From Bordetella flabilis (GTDB taxonomy: Bacteria; Pseudomonadota; Gammaproteobacteria; Burkholderiales; Burkholderiaceae_B): a DNA stretch of 64,000 nucleotides. Positions 8,987 to 17,293 of the stretch are shown here, in pieces; position 1 is the stretch's first letter, and each line of letters starts with the position of its first letter. Under the pieces are notes generated by a model. It worked only from the letters and a program-made list of their open reading frames with translations. It was not told where the DNA came from and ran no database searches. The position numbers and the translations under genes are program-made. Where the stretch lies: contig NZ_CP016172.1 in NCBI RefSeq assembly GCF_001676725.1, forward strand, positions 248,001 through 312,000, read 5' to 3'.

Positions 8987-10600
8987 ATGCCCATCGACAA
9001 TCCCTATGCAGACGTGGAAGTCGGCGAGGAATCCCGAGCGCTGAATGCCGCCAAGGGGTGGCACCCGCCGGTCGCCGCCACGGCGCGGGACCGCGGCGAG
9101 GGGCCGTTCGGTCGCCTGGTGCTGCGCGGCGCCACCATCATCGACGGCACGGGAGCGCCGCCCTGGGGACCGGTGGACATCGTGGTGGAGAACGACCGCA
9201 TCGTCGCGCTGGTGAACGTGGGCACGCCGCACAAGCCCATCCATCCCGACCGTCGCCCGGCGGCGGGCGACCATGAGATCGATTGCCACGGCAAGTTCGT
9301 CACCCCGGGATTCGTCGACTCGCACGCGCATATCGGTACGCCGTATCACACGATGAGCGGCGTCGTGCCGCCGGCGGACTATATCTACAAGCTGTGGCTG
9401 GCCCATGGGGTGACCACCGTGCGCGAGATGGGTTCGATGAACGGGTTGGGCTGGAACCTGGAACAGAAGGCGCTGTCCGAAAGCAACGGAATCGCCGCGC
9501 CGCGCATCGTCGCGCACGTGGTGTTTCCGGCGGTCAACGACCGCGTCAAGACCATCCATACGCCGGAGCAGGCGCGCGAATGGGTGCGGCGCATCCAGGC
9601 GCGCGGCGCCGACGGCATCAAGTTCTTCGGCGCGCCCCCGGCCATCATGCAGGCCGCGCTGGACGAGGCACGCAAGCTGGGCTTGCGTTCCGGCTGCCAC
9701 CATGCGCAGATGGCGGTGACCCGGGTGAACGCGCTGAAATCCGCGCAATGGGGCCTGACCAGCTCCGAGCATTACTACGGCCTGCCGGAAGCGCTGTTCG
9801 AGAACCGCGTGGTGCAGGACTTCCCCACCGACTACAACTACGGCGACGAGTATTACCGCTTCGCGCTGGCCGGCCAGACCTTCATGCAGGCGGCGCAGCC
9901 GGGCAGCGCCAAATGGCGCGAGGTCATGGACAAATTCCTGGAGCTCGGCCATACCTTCGTGCCTACCTTCAACATCTATGACGCCAACCGCGACCTGATG
10001 CGCGCGCGGCGCGCGGACTGGCACGACGACTACACCTGGAAGGCGATCTGGAAGTACTTCCAGCCGCAGCGCGGCGGCCATGGCGCCTATTGGTATCGCT
10101 GGAGCACGACCAACGAAATCGAATGGAAGCAGAACTACCGGCTGTGGATGCAGTTCATCAACGAATACAAGAACCTGGGCGGGCGCGTCTGCGCGGGCAG
10201 CGACTCCGGATTCATTTTTCAGATCTATGGCTTCGGCTTCGTGCGCGAACTCGAATTGCTGCAGGAGGCCGGCTTCCATCCGCTGGAGGTGCTGCGCGCC
10301 GCGACCTCGCTGGGCGCCGAGCTGTTGGGCGTGGACGGCGACACGGGGACGGTCGACGTCGGCCGGCGCGCGGACCTGCTGGTGCATGACCAGAACCCGC
10401 TGGAGGACTTCAAGCTGTTGTACGGCACCGGCGCCATGCGCCTGAACGACGAGACCGGCCAGGTCGAGTGGAAACGGGCGCTGCGCCATACCATCAAGGG
10501 CGGCGTGGTCTACGACACGGAACAATTGCTGGCCGATGTGCGCGAGCTGGTCCAGGGCAGCTGGGAAGGAGATCCGGATGGACCGCCCCACGCCCGTTGA
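8987..10600 (+). CDS. Second metal-dependent amidohydrolase
   Basis: A 537-residue, longer amidohydrolase-superfamily protein, only distantly similar to its neighbour. It shows GFVDSHAHIGTP (His113 and His115), a Lys in DGIKFFGAPP, His residues in SGCHHAQMAV and SSEHYYG, and the Asp in CAGSDSGF. The C-terminus ends with the RADLLVHDQNPLEDF strand. A central insert rich in aromatic residues (about 320-385) is unusual for the superfamily. The preceding 148-bp spacer holds degenerate copies of CACTGCAT and GCCCACTACG but no gene. The 3' end overlaps the GTPase gene by 23 bp. Substrate unknown. Confidence 0.87.
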   Translation: MPIDNPYADVEVGEESRALNAAKGWHPPVAATARDRGEGPFGRLVLRGATIIDGTGAPPWGPVDIVVENDRIVALVNVGTPHKPIHPDRRPAAGDHEIDCHGKFVTPGFVDSHAHIGTPYHTMSGVVPPADYIYKLWLAHGVTTVREMGSMNGLGWNLEQKALSESNGIAAPRIVAHVVFPAVNDRVKTIHTPEQAREWVRRIQARGADGIKFFGAPPAIMQAALDEARKLGLRSGCHHAQMAVTRVNALKSAQWGLTSSEHYYGLPEALFENRVVQDFPTDYNYGDEYYRFALAGQTFMQAAQPGSAKWREVMDKFLELGHTFVPTFNIYDANRDLMRARRADWHDDYTWKAIWKYFQPQRGGHGAYWYRWSTTNEIEWKQNYRLWMQFINEYKNLGGRVCAGSDSGFIFQIYGFGFVRELELLQEAGFHPLEVLRAATSLGAELLGVDGDTGTVDVGRRADLLVHDQNPLEDFKLLYGTGAMRLNDETGQVEWKRALRHTIKGGVVYDTEQLLADVRELVQGSWEGDPDGPPHAR

Positions 10601-11579
10601 CCTGGTCATCCTGTCCGGCTTCCTGGGCAGCGGCAAGACCAGCCTGCTGGTGGATTTCCTCGCGCGCGCCGATGCCGGCGATACGGGCGTGATCGTCAAC
10701 GAGGCCGGCGAGATCGGCGTGGACGGCGCCATCGTCGCCGACGGCAGCGACGACGTTCCGATGCGGATGCTGGCCAATGGTTGCGTGTGCTGTTCCCTGC
10801 GCAGCGGGCTGGTGCATACGGTGAACGCGCTGCTGGATGCGCCGCGTCCGCCGGGCCGCGCCGCGCTCTCGCGCATCATCCTGGAGACCAGCGGACTGTC
10901 GCGCCCCGGGCCCATCATCGCGTCCCTGGCCGATCCCGAGCTGGCCGCGCGCGGGCTGCGCCTGTCGGTGGTGACCACCTACGATTGCGCGCGCGGCGCA
11001 TTGGGCAACGAACAGTTCGAGGAAGCCGCCGCCCAGTTCGCCGCCGCGCAGCGCATCGTGCTGACCAAAACCGACACGGTGCCGGCCGCCACGCTGCCGG
11101 AGCACCGGCGGCGCGCCCAGGCCCTGAACCCGCTGGCGGAAATCGTCGCCGAGCCGGACCGCGCGCAGGCCGTCGCGCAAGCCTTCGCCGGCCTGCCCGG
11201 TACATCGGTCACGACGCTGGCCCTGGAAGCGCTGCGCCGCGCGGGCGCCGAAGCCGGGGCCATGCGCCATCCGCGCATCCGGGTGTGGCGCGGAACGGTA
11301 CGCGAGCCCATGGCATGGGCCACGTTCTCGACCTGGCTCGACGACCTGGCGGGGCTGTGCGGCGACCGGCTGTTGCGCCTGAAGGCCTTGCTGCGCGTCA
11401 GCGATTGCGCCGAGCCGGTATTGATCCAGAGTGTCGGAACGACCTTCGGCATGCCGCGCCGCATGGCTACGCTGGCGTCCGAACAGGATGTGTTGATCGT
11501 CATCACGCGCGACGTGGAGGCCGAGGCGCTGGCGACATTGGGCGCGGACGCACCGGTGGTGCTCACGGCCTGTCCGTGA
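10578..11579 (+). CDS. CobW/COG0523-family GTPase (putative metallochaperone)
   Basis: A 333-residue P-loop GTPase. Walker A is GFLGSGKT (residues 14-21). The family's metal-binding GCXCC motif is NGCVCCSLRSG (68-78), LETSGLS lies in the switch region and LTKTD provides the guanine specificity motif. The C-terminal CobW_C domain follows. COG0523 proteins deliver or insert Zn, Co or Fe into client enzymes. The start is fixed by AAGGAG inside the end of the upstream amidohydrolase, so the two genes are physically coupled. This suggests the amidohydrolases as clients, which is an inference. Confidence 0.88.
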   Translation: MDRPTPVDLVILSGFLGSGKTSLLVDFLARADAGDTGVIVNEAGEIGVDGAIVADGSDDVPMRMLANGCVCCSLRSGLVHTVNALLDAPRPPGRAALSRIILETSGLSRPGPIIASLADPELAARGLRLSVVTTYDCARGALGNEQFEEAAAQFAAAQRIVLTKTDTVPAATLPEHRRRAQALNPLAEIVAEPDRAQAVAQAFAGLPGTSVTTLALEALRRAGAEAGAMRHPRIRVWRGTVREPMAWATFSTWLDDLAGLCGDRLLRLKALLRVSDCAEPVLIQSVGTTFGMPRRMATLASEQDVLIVITRDVEAEALATLGADAPVVLTACP

Positions 11580-11696
11580 GCGCGCCGGCACGTGCGGGCC
11601 AGGGGCCGCGTGCGGCGGCCGGGTCATTCATGTGTGCAGTTGGCATGCGGTTTCTGCCCGCGATTGCCGGGCTTACTTTCACATAAGGGATCGATC

Positions 11697-12761
11697 ATGA
11701 ACCATCGGGGTATACAGCGTCGCAGCTTCCTGAAAACCGCTTCCGGCCTGGCGCTGGCGCCCGCGCTGCCGCTCGTCCCGGCCCTGGCGCAGGCCGCCGG
11801 CAAGGAGGTCGTGGTGGGCACGTGGGGCGGGGATTACCAGAACCTGCTCCAGCAATACATATCGCCGCTGATGGAGAAGCAGGACATCGGCGTGGTCTTC
11901 CAGACCGGCAACGCCGTGCCGCGCGTGACCAAGCTGCGGGCCGAGCGCGATGCGCGCCGGGGCAGCATGGACGTCGCGCTGCTGGGCGATGTGGATATGT
12001 ACGATGCCGCCCAGGCCAAGGCGCTGGCGGACATCAAGAGCCATGCGGCCGAGGTGCCGAACCTGGCCCAGGTGTATGACCAGTTCAAGACGGCGTATTC
12101 CATCCCGCATATCTTCAGCGCGATGACGCTGGTCTATAACACGCAGCAGTTTTCCACGCCGCCGGATTCGGTGCAGGTAATGCTGGACCCGAAGTACAAG
12201 GGCCGTGTCGGGTTCTCCGACATTCTGTATCTGTACAACGGGCTGTTCGTCGGCGCGGGCGGCAGCGGCGGCCACATCGACAGTTTCGAGCCGGGCAAGA
12301 AGTTCCTGGGCGAACTCGTGAAGAACACGCCGCGCATCTACCCGTCCAACGAGGCGGTGGCCACGGCCTTCAAGTCCGGCGAGATCTGGATGGCGTGCAT
12401 GTGGAAGGCGCGCGCGCTGCAATGGCGCGACGCGGGCCTGCCGCTGGACTTCGTCATTCCCAAGGAGGGCGCGATACCGGTGACATTCGAGGCGGCCGTC
12501 GCGAAGAACTCGCGCAATCCCGGCCCGGCATGGGCCTACCTGAACGCGCTGCTGGAGCCGGCGGGCCAGGTGCATTTCGCGCGCGCCATGGGTTACGCGC
12601 CCACGGTCCGCAACGCCTCGCTGCCCGACGACCTGCGCAAGCGCGTGGCCTTCACCGACGCGGAGCTGTCGCGCATCTATCCCTATTCGCTGGACAAGCT
12701 CGCCGCGGGCAAGTCGGCCTTCCTGGACTACTGGACCAAGTCATTCAAGGGCGCGCTATAA
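11697..12761 (+). CDS. Spermidine/putrescine-type periplasmic binding protein with Tat signal
   Basis: A 354-residue family-1/PotD-type binding protein. The N-terminus QRRSFLK followed by a mild hydrophobic stretch and ALAQAA is a clear twin-arginine (Tat) signal, so it is probably exported folded. The mature protein begins EVVVGTWGGDYQNLLQQY, typical of this class. It completes the ABC system whose permeases and ATPase begin at 4740; the two amidohydrolases and the GTPase lie between. AAGGGA precedes the ATG. The ligand may be a polyamine, opine or similar cation, but this is not proven. Confidence 0.9.
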   Translation: MNHRGIQRRSFLKTASGLALAPALPLVPALAQAAGKEVVVGTWGGDYQNLLQQYISPLMEKQDIGVVFQTGNAVPRVTKLRAERDARRGSMDVALLGDVDMYDAAQAKALADIKSHAAEVPNLAQVYDQFKTAYSIPHIFSAMTLVYNTQQFSTPPDSVQVMLDPKYKGRVGFSDILYLYNGLFVGAGGSGGHIDSFEPGKKFLGELVKNTPRIYPSNEAVATAFKSGEIWMACMWKARALQWRDAGLPLDFVIPKEGAIPVTFEAAVAKNSRNPGPAWAYLNALLEPAGQVHFARAMGYAPTVRNASLPDDLRKRVAFTDAELSRIYPYSLDKLAAGKSAFLDYWTKSFKGAL

Positions 12762-12832
12762 GGCGTGGGGCCGGCGGGCAGCCCGTTCCGCACGGAGGGT
12801 ATGCGGGCGGGGCCGGCCCTGGCCGGAAAAGG

Positions 12833-13990
12833 CTAGAGCGTCGCCGCCGTGCCGAGGATGACCGTGCTCTGGCTCGACAGCGTGCCGCCGTTCCCGTGCG
12901 CCAGCGCGGTCGCGCAGCCGGGGACCTGGCGCGCGCCGCATGCGCCGCGGAGCTGCCGCACCGCTTCGATCAGCGCGAAGATGCCGTACATCCCGGGATG
13001 GCAATAGGACAGGCCGCCGCCGCTGGTGTTGACGGGCAGCGCGCCCCCCGGCGCGATGCGGCCATCTTCGACGAAGCGTCCGCCTTCGCCCTTCGGGCAG
13101 AAGCCCAGGTCTTCCAGGAACAGGAGCGTCGTGATGGTGAACGCGTCGTACAACTGGAGCACGTCCATATCGGCCGGCGCCAGCCCGGCCATCTGGTAGG
13201 CCTGCCGGCCGGACTGCACCGCCGCGGTGGTGGTCAGGTCGGGCATCGACGATATCGAGTAATGGCCCAGGGCCTCGCCCAGCCCCAGTACGTAGGCCGG
13301 CGGCCTGCGCAGGTCGCGCGCGCGATCCGCGCGGGTCAGTACGATCGCGCCGCCGCCGTCGGTCACCAGGCAGCAGTCGCGCAGCGTCAGCGGGTCGCTG
13401 ATCATCGGCGAGGCCAGGACATCCGCCACGGTCAGCGGCTTCTTCTCCCAGGCCACCGGGTTCAGCAGCGCCCACTGCCGCGCGGCGACGGCGATCCGTG
13501 CCAGTTGTTCGCGCGTGGTGCCGTGGACATGCATGTGGCGCGACGCGGCCAGCGCATACGAACTGGCCGTGTACAAGGGCTGGTACGGCGCCTCGTGCGG
13601 GTTGGCGTCCGGCGCCGCCACGTTGGCGCGGCCCATGCTGCGCTGGGTGCTGCCATACGCGATGACGGCGACTTCGCACAAGCCCGCCGCGATGGCGGCC
13701 TGCGCGTGGGCCACCATGGACATGAACGACGCGCCGCCCATATTGGTCGCGTCGTGGTAGCGCGGCGCGATGCCCAGGTATTCGCACAGGGCCAGGGTCG
13801 GCATGCGGCTCTGCGAGGTGGTGGCGAAGACGCCGTCGACGTCGGCCAGCGCCAGGCCGCAGTCGTCCAGCGCGCGTCCCACGGCCTGGGCCATCAGGTC
13901 GATGGCGCCCAGGCCGGGCGCGACCTTGCCCAGGTCGGATTCGGCGGCGCCGACAATGGCGACGTGGCCGCGCTGCAGGGCGGGCGTCAT
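12833..13990 (-). CDS. Thiolase-fold protein lacking the catalytic Cys (SCP2/Ltp2-like, putative aldolase)
   Basis: A 385-residue thiolase-superfamily protein of the lipid-transfer type. At the place where thiolases have N-x-x-C-A-S-G it reads NMGGASFMS, so the nucleophilic Cys is Gly86. The second active-site Cys is also missing: the C-terminal motif is HGNGGTLSS. The NTSGGGLSYCHPG segment keeps the family His. Claisen/thiolysis chemistry is therefore unlikely. Relatives such as Ltp2 of steroid degraders act as retro-aldolases together with a DUF35 partner, and a DUF35 gene overlaps this one (ATGA). Order and overlap argue for a complex. The substrate is unknown. Confidence 0.87.
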   Translation of the reverse strand: MTPALQRGHVAIVGAAESDLGKVAPGLGAIDLMAQAVGRALDDCGLALADVDGVFATTSQSRMPTLALCEYLGIAPRYHDATNMGGASFMSMVAHAQAAIAAGLCEVAVIAYGSTQRSMGRANVAAPDANPHEAPYQPLYTASSYALAASRHMHVHGTTREQLARIAVAARQWALLNPVAWEKKPLTVADVLASPMISDPLTLRDCCLVTDGGGAIVLTRADRARDLRRPPAYVLGLGEALGHYSISSMPDLTTTAAVQSGRQAYQMAGLAPADMDVLQLYDAFTITTLLFLEDLGFCPKGEGGRFVEDGRIAPGGALPVNTSGGGLSYCHPGMYGIFALIEAVRQLRGACGARQVPGCATALAHGNGGTLSSQSTVILGTAATL

Positions 13991-14382
13991 GCAGCCTCCG
14001 GTACGTCGAAAACAGGATAGGGCGCGTCGTCGCCGTCCGGCTGCACGGCCCGCATGCGCACCCGCATGCCGATGCGCACGTCGGCGGGCGCGACGCCTTC
14101 GACGCGGCTCATCATGCGAAAGCCTTCGTCGACGTCGACCAGCACCACGTTGTACGGCGCCTGGTCGCGCGGACGCACGACGGTGACGGCGTGCACGGTC
14201 CCTGCGCCGGCGCTGATGCGCCAGGGCAGGTCCGTGGCGCCGGATCCCGGCGCGAGCACGCGCGGCGGGAACACGGGGCGCTGCGCGACCGGGTCATATT
14301 GGTAGGCCAGTTCGCCGCGCGCCAGGTGGCGCCGGTAGGTGGCCAGCGGGGACTCCCGCGTGGCGCTTTCGTTCGCATCCAT
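13987..14382 (-). CDS. DUF35 OB-fold protein without zinc-ribbon cysteines
   Basis: A 131-residue protein. The second half (AGTVHAVTVVRPRDQAPYNVVLVDVDEGFRMMSRVEG then IGMRVRMRAV) is a clear DUF35 OB fold. The N-terminal part, which normally holds a CxxC...CxxC zinc ribbon, contains no cysteine; the whole protein has none. DUF35 proteins pair with thiolase-like enzymes and help CoA binding or complex assembly. Start at 14382 gives MDANESATRESP. It ends inside the thiolase start codon, implying translational coupling. Confidence 0.82.
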   Translation of the reverse strand: MDANESATRESPLATYRRHLARGELAYQYDPVAQRPVFPPRVLAPGSGATDLPWRISAGAGTVHAVTVVRPRDQAPYNVVLVDVDEGFRMMSRVEGVAPADVRIGMRVRMRAVQPDGDDAPYPVFDVPEAA

Positions 14383-14414
14383 GAAACGCTTTCCTGAAAA
14401 GATGAGGCAGGGCG

Positions 14415-15746
14415 CTAAACCACACGCTTGTCCCGCAACGCCGCCACCTGTTCGGTGGAGTACCCGAGCAGCCTTTCCAGCACATAGGACGTGCTGTCGC
14501 CGAGCCGCGGCGGGGGCAGGTCGTAGCGCGGGGGCGTGCCTTGCAGGCGCAGCGGGCTGGCGATGGTGGAGACGACGGCGTTCGCGTCGCCGGGCCGTGG
14601 AATGTCGACGCGCAGGCCGCGATGCCGCACCTGCGGGTCCTCGAACACCTGGGCGTAGTCGTTGATGGGGCCGCATGGAACGCCGTGGCCTTCCAGCCGT
14701 TCGATCCATTCCCTGGCCCCGCGCGTCAGCATGGTGCGCGCCAATTGGGGAACCAGCTGGTCGCGGTCCTGGATGCGCCCGGTGACCTTGTGCCAGCGCG
14801 GATCGGCGCCCAGGTCCGGCCGGTCGATGGCGCGGCAGTAGCGCTGCCACTGGTCGTCGTTGCCCACGGCCACCACGATTTCCCCGTCGGCGACGGTGAA
14901 GACCTGGTACGGCACGAGGCTGGCGTGCGCGTTGCCGTAGCGGTGCGGCACCTTGCCGCTGGCGAAATAGCCCGTGACCTGGTTGCCGCCCAGCGCCACG
15001 ATGCAATCGAGCAGGGCCATGTCGATGTACTGGCCCTGGCCGGAGACGTCGCGATGATTGAGCGCGGCCAGGATGGCAATGGTGGCGTACATGCCGGTGA
15101 TCACGTCGGCGATGGCGATACCGGTTTTCTGCGGGCCGCCGCCGGGCAGGTCGTCGCGTTCGCCGGTAATGCTCATCAAGCCGCCCAGGGCCTGGAAGAC
15201 GAAGTCGTAGCCCGGCTTGTGCGCGCTGGGCCCGTCCTGTCCGTAGCCGGTGATGGAGCAATAGACCAGGCGCGGATTGACGGCCCGCAGGCTGTCGTAA
15301 TCCAGGCCGTAGCGCTTGAGGTCGCCGATCTTGTAGTTCTCGATGACCACATCGCTGTGCGCGGCCAGTTCGCGCGCGATACGCTGGCCGTCGGCCGTGG
15401 AAATGTCCAGCGTCAGCGATTTCTTGCCGCGGTTGGCGGCGGCGTAATAGGTGGAGTCGCGCGTGTCCCGGCCTTCGGCTTCGCGTATCCAGGGCGGTCC
15501 CCATGCCCGCGTGTCGTCGCCCGTGCCCGGGCGCTCCACCTTGATGACCTCCGCGCCCATGTCCGCCAGGTTCTGCGTGCACCAGGGACCGGCCAGGATG
15601 CGCGACAGGTCCAGGACACGGATGTGGGACAGGGCGCCCGCCGCGGGGCCGGGGCGCGCGGCGGCGTCCGTGCCGCCGGACGGCGCTGGTGCGCCGCCCC
15701 GGCCAGGGGGCGTTGCGCCGGCGGCTGACGTCGGATTGACCGTCAT
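14415..15746 (-). CDS. CaiB/BaiF-family (class III) CoA-transferase
   Basis: A 443-residue CoA-transferase. The N-terminal VLDLSRILAGPWCTQNLADMGAEVIKVERPG is the CoA-binding signature of the family. DMALLDC carries the catalytic Asp (residue 247), which forms the acyl anhydride. The MTVNPTS start at 15746 is supported by AGGAG seven bases upstream; two upstream ATGs are less well placed. The first 37 residues are Pro/Gly/Ala-rich and unconserved. It probably moves CoA onto the carboxylate taken up with the help of the Bug receptor 10 bp upstream, starting the pathway in this operon. Confidence 0.92.
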   Translation of the reverse strand: MTVNPTSAAGATPPGRGGAPAPSGGTDAAARPGPAAGALSHIRVLDLSRILAGPWCTQNLADMGAEVIKVERPGTGDDTRAWGPPWIREAEGRDTRDSTYYAAANRGKKSLTLDISTADGQRIARELAAHSDVVIENYKIGDLKRYGLDYDSLRAVNPRLVYCSITGYGQDGPSAHKPGYDFVFQALGGLMSITGERDDLPGGGPQKTGIAIADVITGMYATIAILAALNHRDVSGQGQYIDMALLDCIVALGGNQVTGYFASGKVPHRYGNAHASLVPYQVFTVADGEIVVAVGNDDQWQRYCRAIDRPDLGADPRWHKVTGRIQDRDQLVPQLARTMLTRGAREWIERLEGHGVPCGPINDYAQVFEDPQVRHRGLRVDIPRPGDANAVVSTIASPLRLQGTPPRYDLPPPRLGDSTSYVLERLLGYSTEQVAALRDKRVV

Positions 15747-15756
15747 GCACATGCTC

Positions 15757-16731
15757 CTATTGGATGGTGATGTGGGCGTCGGCGATGACCTTGGCCCATT
15801 TGTCCATTTCGGCATTGACGAACTGCGCGAACTGCGGCTGCGTCATGGTGCCCGGCTCGGCGCCCTGCAGCGCGAACTGCTGCTTGATCTCCGGGCTTTG
15901 CAGGGCGGCCAGCACGTCGCGCGACAGCCGCGCCGTCAGGTCGGCGGGCATGTTGCCGGGGCCGTAAAGCCCGAACCACGCGGTGGCTTCGAAGCCCTTG
16001 ACGCCGGCTTCGTCCAGCGTGGGTACGTCCGGCAGCGCCGGCGATCGGGTCAGCGATGTCACGCCCAGCGCGCGCAGCTTGCCCGCCTTGATGTGCTGCA
16101 GCACGCCTGGCACGGAATCGAACATCACGCGTATCTGCCCGCCCAACAGGTCGTTCAAGGCCGGCGCCGCGCCCTTGTACGGGATATGGACCATGTCGAC
16201 GCCTGTCATGGACTTGAAGAGCTCGCCGGACAGGTGGTTGGCCCCGCCCGTGCCGGCCGAGCCGAAATTGACCTTGCCCGGGTTGGCCTTGGCGTAGGCG
16301 ATCAGTTCGGCCACGGTCTTGGCGGGGAAGGCCGGGTTCACCACCAGCACATTGGGCACCGCGGCCACCAGCGCGATGGGCGTGAAGTCGGTACGGGTGT
16401 CGTAGCGCAGGTTCTTGTACAGCGCGGGGTTGATGACGTGGTGGGTGGCGGTGACCATCAGGGTGTAGCCGTCCGGCGCGCTGCGCGCCAGTTGTTCGGA
16501 GAAGATCGTGCCGCTCGCGCCGGGCTTGTTCTCCACGACGACGGGCTGGGACCACTTCGCGCTCAGCGCATTGCCCAGCAGCCGCGCCAGGATGTCCGTG
16601 GTGCCCCCTGCAGGGAAAGGTACGACCAGCCGCACGGGACGGTCGGGGAAGTCCTGCGCGGACGCGGCTGGGCCGGCCATGCAGGTCAGGCCGAGGCAAA
16701 GCGCCACGGCGGTACGCAACCAGGTTTTCAT
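15757..16731 (-). CDS. Bug-family tripartite tricarboxylate transporter receptor
   Basis: A 324-residue periplasmic receptor with a signal peptide (ending AASAQ) and the Bug hallmarks: FPDRPVRLVVPFPAGGTTDILAR, VVVENKPGASG, the HIPYKGAAPALNDLLGGQIRVMFD segment and LPDVPTLDEAGVKGFEA. Such proteins bind small carboxylates such as dicarboxylates, aromatic acids or amides. No TctA/TctB membrane genes lie nearby, as is usual for Bordetella Bug genes. It sits in the CoA-module operon, 10 bp before the CoA-transferase, so its ligand is probably the module's substrate. Confidence 0.92.
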   Translation of the reverse strand: MKTWLRTAVALCLGLTCMAGPAASAQDFPDRPVRLVVPFPAGGTTDILARLLGNALSAKWSQPVVVENKPGASGTIFSEQLARSAPDGYTLMVTATHHVINPALYKNLRYDTRTDFTPIALVAAVPNVLVVNPAFPAKTVAELIAYAKANPGKVNFGSAGTGGANHLSGELFKSMTGVDMVHIPYKGAAPALNDLLGGQIRVMFDSVPGVLQHIKAGKLRALGVTSLTRSPALPDVPTLDEAGVKGFEATAWFGLYGPGNMPADLTARLSRDVLAALQSPEIKQQFALQGAEPGTMTQPQFAQFVNAEMDKWAKVIADAHITIQ

Positions 16732-16842
16732 TGCTTGTCTCCTGTCTATTGTGGTCCGGATGTCCGCGCGGCGCGCATGGCGGCGCGCGGCGTCCGGGTT
16801 CGTTCCCGCGCGGTCCCGCGGCCGGGACCGCGGGACCGCGTT

Positions 16843-17283
16843 TCAGGCCAGCGGGAATTCCACCATGGCCTCGCCCACCGCCACGGTTTCGCCGCGCTGG
16901 TTCAGCACCTGCACGTCCAGCGTTGCCCAGCGGCTTTTCTCGGTCTTGCGCGTGGCGGTCACCACGGCCTGCGGCCGTATGGTGTCGCCCGGCTTGACCG
17001 GCGCTTTCCAGCGGGTTTCCAGGCGGCGCTGTACGCCCCCATTGGGGTGCAGCCAATCGGTCAGCATCTTGGTGATCACGCCAAAATTGTTCATGCCGTG
17101 CATGATGATGCCGCCGAAATTCGTCTTGCCGAAGCTGCCCTTCATGTACTCGTCATCCCAATGCAGGGGATTGAAGTCCAGCGAGGCCTCGCAGAATTCG
17201 CGTATCGATTCGCGCGTGGGCGAGAACGGCGTGCCGTCGATCTTCACGCCGGGCGCCAGGGTGTCGAAGGTATGCGTCGTCAT
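16843..17283 (-). CDS. MaoC-family enoyl-CoA hydratase, catalytic subunit
   Basis: A 146-residue hot-dog-fold protein. The hydratase signature D-x-N-P-x-H-x-D is intact as LDFNPLHWDDEY (Asp36, Asn38, His41), followed by GGIIMHGMNNFGVITKMLTDWL. It should add water across an alpha,beta-unsaturated acyl-CoA. Ten bases upstream is a second MaoC-like protein with a damaged motif, so the two probably form a heterodimer with a single active site. A 110-bp gap separates it from the Bug gene downstream. Confidence 0.9.
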   Translation of the reverse strand: MTTHTFDTLAPGVKIDGTPFSPTRESIREFCEASLDFNPLHWDDEYMKGSFGKTNFGGIIMHGMNNFGVITKMLTDWLHPNGGVQRRLETRWKAPVKPGDTIRPQAVVTATRKTEKSRWATLDVQVLNQRGETVAVGEAMVEFPLA

Positions 17284-17293
17284 GGCGGGTTCC

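Noticed and set aside
12833..13990. Thiolase call as acetyl-CoA acetyltransferase
   Set aside because: Both active-site cysteines are missing, so the standard reaction is not supported.
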